This document shows positions 8,394 to 14,495 of a stretch of DNA of 21,462 bases, one piece after another. Positions within the stretch are counted from its first letter, which is position 1. The number at the start of each line of letters is the position of its first letter. Position numbers and translations under genes: made by a program. The notes beneath the pieces were generated by a model. The model was not told the DNA's origin. It made no database searches and saw only the letters and a list, made by a program, of their open reading frames with translations. The stretch comes from JAHHLP01 sp041609895 (GTDB taxonomy: Bacteria > Bacteroidota > Rhodothermia > Rhodothermales > JABDKH01). The stretch covers positions 1 through 21,462 of the forward strand of contig JBFIPX010000038.1 in NCBI GenBank assembly GCA_041609895.1, given 5' to 3'.

Positions 8394-10040
8394 ATGACTA
8401 AGAACTGTATTGCGACCCTCGCTTTATTGCTACTGGCGGGATGCGCCGGATCGGCCAACGAAGCCGCAAAGCAAACCATAACAGAGGAGGAGTTGATTGA
8501 GGATATCCGCATTCTCGCCTCCGATGACTTTGAGGGACGCTTCCCTGGAACCCCGGGGGGGGAGAAGACAGAGCAGTTTCTCAAGGCGGAGTTCGAGGCG
8601 CTAGGTCTCCAGCCTGGCAACGGTGAGTCCTTCTTTCAAAGAGTACCGCTTGTTGAGATTACTGCCGAGCCGTCGGCCGACCTTGTGGTATCCGGTAGCG
8701 GGCGAACGGTGACGTTCGACTTTGGTAGTGCGTTTGTTGGCGGTACGCGACGCGTCGTAGATGCGGTTCAACTTGATCAGTCCGACATCGTCTTTGTCGG
8801 CTACGGTGTGGTTGCTCCAGAATATGACTGGAACGACTACGACGGAGTCGACGTGACCGGCAAGACAGTCGTAATCCTCGTGAACGATCCGGGCTTCGCA
8901 ACCAGGGACGAGGCGCTGTTTCGCGGTAACATCATGACCTATTACGGTCGTTGGACCTACAAGTTTGAGGAGGCGGCTCGTCAAGGTGCGGCAGCCGCAA
9001 TTATTGTTCATGAGACCGATCCTGCCGGTTATCCGTGGTCGGTCGTAGAGAACGGGTGGAGCGGGCCGCAGTCGTACCTCCTTAGTAGTGACAACAATAT
9101 GTCAAGATCCGCCGTTGAGGGCTGGATCTCGGCTGACGCCGCCCGCACGTTGTTCACGATGGCGGGCAAGGATTATGACCAGGAAAAGGCTGCGGCCGCC
9201 ACGCGATCGTTCGAGGCGATGCCGCTCGGGCTCAGTGCTTCGGTGTCCGTGCAGAACACGATCAGACGCTCATCGGGCAACAACGTACTTGCCCTTCTTC
9301 CCGGAACGAAGAGGCCGGACGAGATAATTGTGTTCATGGGGCACTGGGACCACCTCGGCAAGGACGAGAGTCTTGAGGGCGACCAGATCTATAATGGTGC
9401 CCGTGACAACGCAATGGGTACGGCTGCTCTGGTTGAACTTGCAGAGGCTTTCCAAAATCTTGATCAGGGTCCCGAACGCTCCATCCTGTTCCTCGCAATC
9501 ACGGCGGAAGAACAAGGTCTTCTTGGGTCGGCCTACTACGCCGCAAATCCCGTTTACGCCCTCGAAAAGACGGTGGCTGCGATCAACATCGATGCTTCAG
9601 GGATATGGGGAAGAACCCGAGACGTGACGGTCGTGGGCAAAGGCAACTCTGAGCTCGATCGGTACGTCGATAGAGCGGCTTCCGCTCAAGGTCGTGTCGC
9701 AAATGCGGAGTCGGAGCCGGAGAAGGGCTACTTCTTTCGAAGCGATCACTTCAGTTTCGCAAAGGTAGGAGTGCCCGCGCTCTACCTTGACAACGGATTT
9801 GACAGCGTTGATCACGGGGCAGAGTGGGGCAAAGAGAAGTCCGACGAATGGACGTCGATCCACTATCATCGCCCGAGTGACGAGTTTAACGATGAATGGG
9901 ATCTGTCCGGTTTCGTCGAGGATCTGCAGCTACTCGTCGACGTCGGTGCCGAGCTAGCCAACACGACCGATTTTCCGCAGTGGTCCCCGCAGTCGGCTTT
10001 TCGCAGTACGCGCGAGGCGTACATGAATCCCGAGAGCTGA
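8394..10040 (+). CDS. M28 family zinc metallopeptidase, lipoprotein, with PA domain
   Basis: This is a di-zinc exopeptidase (aminopeptidase-like) predicted to be tethered to the outer membrane. From ATG 8394 the protein is 548 aa with a lipoprotein signal MTKNCIATLALLLLAGC (lipidated Cys17). The frame opens earlier (8262) but that part overlaps the previous gene and has no signal. A PA domain spans about 120-290 (FVGYGVVAPEYDWNDYDG, VKGKTV-like VTGKTVVIL). The M28 catalytic core has the expected zinc ligands: His317 in MGHWDHLG, bridging Asp338 in GARDNAMG, Glu372 and Glu373 in TAEEQGLLGS (base and ligand), Asp400 in INIDASG, and His492 in YHRPSDEF. All ligands are present, so it should be active on peptides outside the cell. 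Confidence 0.92.
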   Translation: MTKNCIATLALLLLAGCAGSANEAAKQTITEEELIEDIRILASDDFEGRFPGTPGGEKTEQFLKAEFEALGLQPGNGESFFQRVPLVEITAEPSADLVVSGSGRTVTFDFGSAFVGGTRRVVDAVQLDQSDIVFVGYGVVAPEYDWNDYDGVDVTGKTVVILVNDPGFATRDEALFRGNIMTYYGRWTYKFEEAARQGAAAAIIVHETDPAGYPWSVVENGWSGPQSYLLSSDNNMSRSAVEGWISADAARTLFTMAGKDYDQEKAAAATRSFEAMPLGLSASVSVQNTIRRSSGNNVLALLPGTKRPDEIIVFMGHWDHLGKDESLEGDQIYNGARDNAMGTAALVELAEAFQNLDQGPERSILFLAITAEEQGLLGSAYYAANPVYALEKTVAAINIDASGIWGRTRDVTVVGKGNSELDRYVDRAASAQGRVANAESEPEKGYFFRSDHFSFAKVGVPALYLDNGFDSVDHGAEWGKEKSDEWTSIHYHRPSDEFNDEWDLSGFVEDLQLLVDVGAELANTTDFPQWSPQSAFRSTREAYMNPES

Positions 10041-10200
10041 GCACCGTTCATCTGTGGGGGCAACGAGCCCGCATCGCTCGATGACTCGCATATTGCGTGC
10101 CACTCAGCCCCCAGCGGTTGGCGAGCACGCCGAGACCATACGCAGCGTCCTGGTGACTACTTGGTCTGAAATTGCGGTGATACTCGGGAGTAGGGGCTAA

Positions 10201-10253
10201 AGTACCGTTGCTCCCTCAGCGTTTGGCAGCAGACGTTGCGCCGCAATGGTACT
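10201..10253. repeat. two-tier inverted repeat (candidate structured RNA or cruciform)
   Basis: AGTACCGTTGC (10201-10211) pairs with GCAATGGTACT (10243-10253) over 11 positions with one G-T wobble. Inside it CAGCGT (10217-10222) pairs with ACGTTG (10233-10238), giving a stacked stem-internal loop-stem shape. The right arm can instead pair with GTACC at 10263-10267 or, through CCGCAAT, with ATTGCGG at 10171-10177. These pairings are mutually exclusive. Confidence 0.5.
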
Positions 10254-10276
10254 GACGACGCTGTACCGCCGCGATC

Positions 10277-10312
10277 GGTTTGCATGATCGGTGGTTCATT
10301 GAACTGCAAACC
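10277..10312. repeat. 8-bp perfect inverted repeat with inner palindrome
   Basis: GGTTTGCA (10277-10284) and TGCAAACC (10305-10312) are exact reverse complements. Between them lies GTTCATTGAAC (10294-10304), itself an 11-nt palindrome with a one-base centre. A direct repeat of GATCGGT overlaps the left arm. There is no T-tract, so it is not a classical terminator; it could be a protein-binding site or part of a larger element. Confidence 0.5.
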
Positions 10313-10407
10313 AGCGGGCTCCGGTGCCGTGTTTATGTCCATTGCGGCGTGGGGAGTTACTAACCTTCCGGGTAGCTTCCTTGCGCGGCGTACTACGGAG
10401 TAGGCCG

Positions 10408-10446
10408 CCAGGGCTTGTACTGTGCCCGACGATCCTGGTCCTTTTT
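10408..10446 (+). terminator. weak candidate terminator
   Basis: CCAGG (10408-10412) and CCTGG (10434-10438) enclose a GGGC/GCCC pairing that shares part of the left arm, and TCCTTTTTG follows. It could end transcription coming from the M28 peptidase gene about 370 bp upstream. The stem is short and interrupted. Confidence 0.25.
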
Positions 10447-10469
10447 GACTCTCAGTTATCCCACCCCTC

Positions 10470-11642
10470 TCAGCGACGGCTTCCGACCACGGTTAGCGGG
10501 CGCGTAACCAGGTGGTTTTCGCTCTGTATTGTCACGAAGTATTGGCCCGGCGCGGACCCGGCGACTGAGAAGAACAGTGAGCGGTTCTCGCCTCGGTCGA
10601 GGGTACCGGAATAGAGCTGTCGACCCCTGCGTCCTAACAAGTCCGTAAGGACAGCAGTTACGACCGAGGTGTGTTGGCTCGTCAATAACAAACGAACATC
10701 TCCTCCGGCGGGATTTGGATACGGACCTGAAACGGTGAGACCTCGCGGCGCGTGCAACGGAACCGTCACGGTGGATATTCGCTTCGCCGATCCGTCGATA
10801 TCGTACTGCGTCAAACCATACTGATGGACGCCCGGTGGAGGTTTGGGCAGTACCGTGGCATACGATGCGCCTGTCAAGCTACCGGTAGCGCGGATAAATG
10901 GTGTTGTTTCGAGGTGTCCGTCGGATCGCCGGTATACGCGAAACCCCGCGTTGTCGCGCTCTGAGAGCGTCGTCCATCTGAAGGCAATGGCATGCGGCTC
11001 GACGACCGCAACAAAATCCTGAAGTTCGACCGGAAGACCTGATACCGGTTCGCCAGGAGTGTCCACTCCAACGTCCGGATCGTTTTCTCCCACTTGCCAG
11101 CCGCCGTCACGATACACATGCCAAGGTACGCTGCCATTCGGTCCGACAGTGTGGTCGCAGTATACCCGGTCGCCCGCTGCCTCCGATTCGAGCAACGCGA
11201 TGCAGTCTACCACCGACGACCACGGAACGCTGTCGAGGATGCCGTCATCGTTTGTGTCGAGATCCATACCCGTAGTCCCCGAGAAGTCAGCCACGAGCAT
11301 ATGGGTGACGTTGTCGCCATTCTCAAAATTGAGGGAAGTCTCGAGGTCGGGTGTTGGCCCCAGCGCAAAACTCGGCTCGGCTCCAAGCAGGTATCCATCC
11401 GGTGGCACGGTCAACGGCGCTAGTGACGTTACGGACTCGATCACTCCGCTACCGGCGGCTCCATCCCCGACCACCACATACGCAAGATGTGACAGGTCGA
11501 ATCCTGGCGATCCGGAGATTTCGAAGTACTCGTCGGTGTCCGCTCCGGGCTGGTCGATCCGGATCTCCGATAACTGTGTTTGAGCAGTAATCGCCGCGGG
11601 GTGAAACAGGGCCAGAATTACTAGTAGTCCGATGGGTTTCAT
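10470..11642 (-). CDS. secreted lamin-tail-domain protein with fibronectin-like region and T9SS type A sorting domain
   Basis: A 390-residue exported protein of unknown exact role. It begins with a signal peptide (about 1-20, cleavage likely after AITA). SEIRIDQPGADTDEYFEISG (from residue 25) opens a lamin-tail-like beta domain to about 170. That domain contains DLDTNDDGILD (127-137), a calcium-loop-like stretch, and Cys147/Cys162, which could form a disulfide. LPVELQDFVAV (203-213) and FRWTTLSERDNAGFRVYRR (221-239) mark the fibronectin-like linker common in T9SS cargo. From about 303, GPYPNP and the downstream strands LTDLLGRRG and APGQYFVTIQ form a T9SS type A CTD. It is probably displayed at or released from the cell surface. 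It converges on the M28 peptidase gene across a 429-bp gap. ATG 11642 is the only start giving a clean signal peptide. Confidence 0.82.
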   Translation of the reverse strand: MKPIGLLVILALFHPAAITAQTQLSEIRIDQPGADTDEYFEISGSPGFDLSHLAYVVVGDGAAGSGVIESVTSLAPLTVPPDGYLLGAEPSFALGPTPDLETSLNFENGDNVTHMLVADFSGTTGMDLDTNDDGILDSVPWSSVVDCIALLESEAAGDRVYCDHTVGPNGSVPWHVYRDGGWQVGENDPDVGVDTPGEPVSGLPVELQDFVAVVEPHAIAFRWTTLSERDNAGFRVYRRSDGHLETTPFIRATGSLTGASYATVLPKPPPGVHQYGLTQYDIDGSAKRISTVTVPLHAPRGLTVSGPYPNPAGGDVRLLLTSQHTSVVTAVLTDLLGRRGRQLYSGTLDRGENRSLFFSVAGSAPGQYFVTIQSENHLVTRPLTVVGSRR

Positions 11643-11933
11643 CAGCTATCGTGTCGAGAACGGATCGTGTTGAGAGCTGAATCACTTCTAGGTGAATCGG
11701 CTTCGATTCTCTGGCGGGAAGAGTACGGGTGCACTCTGTATCTTGACAAAGGCGAGAGCAGACGCATTCTTTCGCGCACTTGTCTATGAAGTTGAGACGG
11801 CTAATGAGCCACACGATTTATAGGGCGGACGTCGGGCACCTCGATCTGCTCGCCGCCTCTATCTGTAAACAGGGTGGGAGTCCGACGACGAATTCGAGCA
11901 CTTCATAATGGACCTCGAATAGGCAACAGGTTC
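11643..11933. other. 291-bp divergent intergenic region
   Basis: This is the control region between the lamin-tail gene (-) and the methyltransferase gene (+). It contains an imperfect direct repeat (11648-11659 and 11664-11675), a perfect 6-bp hairpin GAATCG/CGATTC (11694-11699/11704-11709), and an isolated TTGACA at 11743-11748. The position 17 bp beyond TTGACA reads only ATTCTT, so a + strand sigma-70 promoter is doubtful. No gene is seen. Confidence 0.4.
11648..11675. repeat. tandem imperfect 12-bp direct repeat just upstream of the lamin-tail gene
   Basis: ATCGTGTCGAGA (11648-11659) and ATCGTGTTGAGA (11664-11675) differ at one position and are spaced 16 bp start to start. They lie 6 to 33 bp before the ATG at 11642, inside the expected 5' leader. 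They could be a repeated binding site or a small local duplication. Confidence 0.4.
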
Positions 11934-12665
11934 ATGACTTCGACTCCGGATCTTACTCGGCGCTACGAGGGAATAGAGATGATGGATGATCCTGACGCGG
12001 CGCCGGAACTGCTCGAGCAAGCACTTCGCGAGTTGCCGGCAATCAATCGCCGGCTCGGCGGCTACAGTAGCACCATGCGGGTTCTCAATTCGGTTGCGGT
12101 AACCCATCCAGCCAAACTGCGCATTCTAGACGTGGGCACCGGAATAGGTGATTACCCGATGCAGTTCGTGCGATGGGGCACGAGACGCAAGATCGAAGTG
12201 TCGGTTGTGGCCGTCGACCTGAGTGAAAGAATAATCCGGTACGCAAGGAAACAGGCTAAAAAGTGGGAGGCTAACATCTCGGACCGAGTCACCTTTCTTG
12301 AGGCGGACGCAAGATCACTTCCATTTGAATCCGGGTCCTTTGACCTGGCCACGGCAGCGCTGTTCTTCCACCATTTGTCGAAGGAAGAGGGTGTAACCGT
12401 GCTTCGTGAGATGTCGCGCGTGGCACGAACGGGCATCATCGTGAACGACATCCATCGAACGCCACTAGCTTATCACGGCATCCGGGCATTTACATCAGTC
12501 TTTGGATTCTCAACTATGGTTCGGCACGATGGACCTCTTTCAGTAAGGCGTGCCTTTAAGAGATCCGAGTTGGTCCAGATAGCATCCGAGGCGGGGCTCG
12601 TGGAATATTCCGTTCGTTGGCACTGGGCTTTCCGCTGGATTCTCACTGACATCCGGACTTCGTGA
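11934..12665 (+). CDS. class I SAM-dependent methyltransferase
   Basis: This protein transfers a methyl group from S-adenosylmethionine; the acceptor is unknown. The Rossmann fold shows motif I ILDVGTGIGDYP (64-75), an acidic residue after strand 2 (Asp95 in VVAVDLSE), and motif II/III with EADARSLPFESGSFDLAT (123-140) and FFHHLSKEE (144-152). The N-terminal MMDDPDAAPELLEQALREL (16-34) resembles small methyltransferases that accompany type III polyketide synthases. ATG 11934 is chosen, giving 243 aa, with AACAGG at 11925-11930 as a possible ribosome site. A GTG at 11874 in the same frame adds 20 residues of unlikely composition. The stop codon overlaps the start of the FAD-dependent gene (GTGA), so the two are translationally coupled and probably act on the same molecule. 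Confidence 0.85.
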   Translation: MTSTPDLTRRYEGIEMMDDPDAAPELLEQALRELPAINRRLGGYSSTMRVLNSVAVTHPAKLRILDVGTGIGDYPMQFVRWGTRRKIEVSVVAVDLSERIIRYARKQAKKWEANISDRVTFLEADARSLPFESGSFDLATAALFFHHLSKEEGVTVLREMSRVARTGIIVNDIHRTPLAYHGIRAFTSVFGFSTMVRHDGPLSVRRAFKRSELVQIASEAGLVEYSVRWHWAFRWILTDIRTS

Positions 12666-13777
12666 CCTACGACGCGATTATCATTGGAGCAGGTCCTGGT
12701 GGCAGCACCGCCGCTCTCGCTCTCGCCAGAGCTGGTTTGAAGGTCGCCATCTTTGACGGCGACTCGTTTCCGAGGAATAAGCTGTGTGGCGAGTTTCTAT
12801 CCGGAGAGGGCGTTGCCGCTCTGGCGGCCTTCGGCCTGGAGGACCGACTAATGTCGGCTGGCGCCCTTCCGATCAAGAAGGTAATCGTTTCCGCGCCGAG
12901 TGGTCGCCGATATGAAGGTCCGGCGCCGGCGGGAGCCGTGTCGCTTAGCCGCTACCGACTCGACGCACTCCTGATCGACGAGGTTCGAGCGTCAGGTGCG
13001 GAGGTCTTCGTTGGCGAACCCATCGTTGCGGTCGAAGGAGACAGAGCGAATCAATTCACGGCGACTTCGGGTCGGCGCATCCTTAAATCGCGTTCGCTAA
13101 TCTGTGCAGCCGGCCGGAACAGCCGGATCGTAGATCAGCTGCGCGGACGCCGCGCAAAGCCGGACGGAGATCAGCTCGTGGCCTTCAAGAATTACTACAC
13201 AGGTGATCTTCCGAACGGTCGGGTCGAACTGCATTCTTTCCGCGGAGGATATTGCGGCTTGCAGCGCGTAGAGAACGATAGAATCAATGCGTGCTGGATA
13301 AGTCGAGCATCGTCACTCCGTGAGGCCGGCGGTAAGCCGAGGCACATGATTGAGCATACGTTTCGACAGAATGCAAATCTTCGGGGGCGCCTCGAGAACA
13401 TGAAAAGGTGTTCGGACGACGTGTTGGCCGTTAGCAACCTTGACATCCAGCCCAAAACGCCGGTGGCAGCCGATGTCCTGATGGTAGGAGACAGCGCCGG
13501 AATGATCGCCCCCATGTGTGGCGACGGCATGTCGATGGCAATTGGCAGCGGACTTCTTGCGAGCCGACTGGTCGAGGCATTCGTCGGTGGACAGATTTCG
13601 GGTACCGAGCTGTTGACCCGCTACGAGGCGGGATGGAAGAAGACCTTTCTGCGTCGTCTCTGGGTTGGCGCGCTACTCCATCGCGGCATGGAGCGAACGG
13701 TCGCCTGCGAAACGGGGATACAAATCTGCCGATCGTTTCCGGCTGTGGCTCGCTGGCTTACGGCGAACACGCGGTAG
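12662..13777 (+). CDS. FAD-dependent oxidoreductase, geranylgeranyl-reductase-like
   Basis: A flavin-containing reductase or monooxygenase of 371 aa. The N-terminal dinucleotide motif GAGPGG (9-14) with Asp32 at the end of strand 2 binds FAD ADP. PRNKLCGEFLSGEG (37-50) is the conserved segment of the geranylgeranyl reductase/digeranylgeranylglycerophospholipid reductase and related aromatic monooxygenase group. The second FAD motif is VGDSAGMIAPMCGDGM (275-290) with Asp277. The start is GTG 12662, overlapping the methyltransferase stop by 4 bp. Likely substrates are isoprenoid or polyketide lipids, by family. No polyketide or prenyl synthase lies in the window, so the pathway is open. It ends 14 bp before the convergent membrane gene. 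Confidence 0.85.
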   Translation: MTYDAIIIGAGPGGSTAALALARAGLKVAIFDGDSFPRNKLCGEFLSGEGVAALAAFGLEDRLMSAGALPIKKVIVSAPSGRRYEGPAPAGAVSLSRYRLDALLIDEVRASGAEVFVGEPIVAVEGDRANQFTATSGRRILKSRSLICAAGRNSRIVDQLRGRRAKPDGDQLVAFKNYYTGDLPNGRVELHSFRGGYCGLQRVENDRINACWISRASSLREAGGKPRHMIEHTFRQNANLRGRLENMKRCSDDVLAVSNLDIQPKTPVAADVLMVGDSAGMIAPMCGDGMSMAIGSGLLASRLVEAFVGGQISGTELLTRYEAGWKKTFLRRLWVGALLHRGMERTVACETGIQICRSFPAVARWLTANTR

Positions 13778-13791
13778 GAGGTGGGCAGGTC

Positions 13792-14352
13792 TCAGGCTGC
13801 GTCCGGGAGTGTCGGAACCGAGAACAGACTTCCTAGCTCGGGCAAAAGCTCGAGGATATCCGTATCAAGAAGCGACCTGCCGTTCACATGAATCGGTATT
13901 CTGTGAAGCTCCGCGAGATCCAGAATACGGTGGCTCACGTGGGAGAAGTCCGGAAAGATTCCGGGCAATTCCATCACAACTCCATGGTCGCATACGAGTG
14001 CGATCGAGTCGCTGGTTACGTTGACGCGTGACACCTCGGACCAGGATACGGTGGCCGGAGACCGCCTGTAGTCGTAACCCATCACCATGTGGGGCGACAT
14101 CTTGATGCACCAAACCCGATTGCGCAGCCTGACAATGCCGATGGCCGTCCATGCGGCAAGGCTAAACGCGCCCACAGCGACGAGGATCAGCAGCGGCCGG
14201 TAGGCGACGACGTGCAGGGCGGCCACAGACCACGCAAGGACGCCAACCGAGATCGAAGCAACGATCGATGCCGCACGATTGGTGACCTGCTGCCTGAGGT
14301 GCCACTGCACCTGCTCATTATCATATATTTCAATCCACGGATCCATAAGCAT
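13792..14352 (-). CDS. small membrane protein with PH-like cytoplasmic domain, function unknown
   Basis: I do not recognise a named family. The 186-residue protein has two hydrophobic helices (about 27-48 and 52-74) joined by a short turn. A soluble C-terminal half follows (80-155: WCIKMSPHMVMGYDYRR, VSWSEVSRVNVTSDSIALV) whose strand pattern resembles bacterial PH-domain proteins that follow a two-helix hairpin. The start is ATG 14352 or ATG 14346. AGG about 10 bp upstream on the - strand is a modest ribosome site. It sits alone, divergent from mutS and convergent with the oxidoreductase gene. Confidence 0.65.
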   Translation of the reverse strand: MLMDPWIEIYDNEQVQWHLRQQVTNRAASIVASISVGVLAWSVAALHVVAYRPLLILVAVGAFSLAAWTAIGIVRLRNRVWCIKMSPHMVMGYDYRRSPATVSWSEVSRVNVTSDSIALVCDHGVVMELPGIFPDFSHVSHRILDLAELHRIPIHVNGRSLLDTDILELLPELGSLFSVPTLPDAA

Positions 14353-14495
14353 GCTGATATTACCTGTTATCGATCCGGTTGGCTAAAGTTCAAGTCAGGC
14401 CCTCAATTTCGGGGGGGAACGAGGCGCGTTTGACGCCGTCCCACCAGAAGGAGCCCAAAGGGATCTCGAACCACCAGTAAGCGAATGCCGGCGTC
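14353..14495. promoter_or_regulatory. divergent leader between the membrane-protein gene and mutS
   Basis: This 143-bp spacer must contain the mutS promoter and that of the membrane-protein gene. I see no convincing -35/-10 pair. On the - strand, GGTTCGAGATCC (14459-14470) looks like a tRNA T-loop, but its flanks do not pair as a T-stem. Confidence 0.3.

Larger units (their letters stand above)
10041..10469. other. 429-bp gene-free gap between convergent genes, rich in inverted repeats
   Basis: No convincing gene is present. The only - strand frame (10157-10342, 61 codons) has no recognisable motif. The gap holds many short inverted repeats that can pair in competing ways: GCGTGC/GCACGC (10095-10100/10125-10130), ATTGCGG at 10171 and again at 10341 with CCGCAAT at 10241, an 11-bp stem 10201-10211/10243-10253, GGTAC/GTACC (10248-10252/10263-10267), and GGTTTGCA/TGCAAACC (10277-10284/10305-10312). 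GATCGGT is directly repeated at 10273 and 10286. CCAGG/CCTGG (10408-10412/10434-10438), followed by TCCTTTTTG, may be a weak terminator for the peptidase gene. The class of element is unknown: it might be a structured RNA, a non-autonomous repeat element or decayed sequence. Confidence 0.5.

Noticed and set aside
10157..10342. Small - strand frame of 61 codons in the gene-free gap
   Set aside because: It has no signal, motif or ribosome site and crosses several inverted repeats, so it reads as chance.
11743..11771. Perfect TTGACA box upstream of the methyltransferase gene
   Set aside because: There is no -10 match at the right spacing (ATTCTT), and it is about 190 bp from the start codon. 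It is not strong enough to call a promoter.
14440..14490. tRNA 3'-end-like sequence on the - strand before mutS (GGTTCGAGATCC)
   Set aside because: The T-loop-like core is present, but the flanking bases give a mismatched stem, the invariant G-C closing pair is missing, and no acceptor, anticodon or D arm follows.
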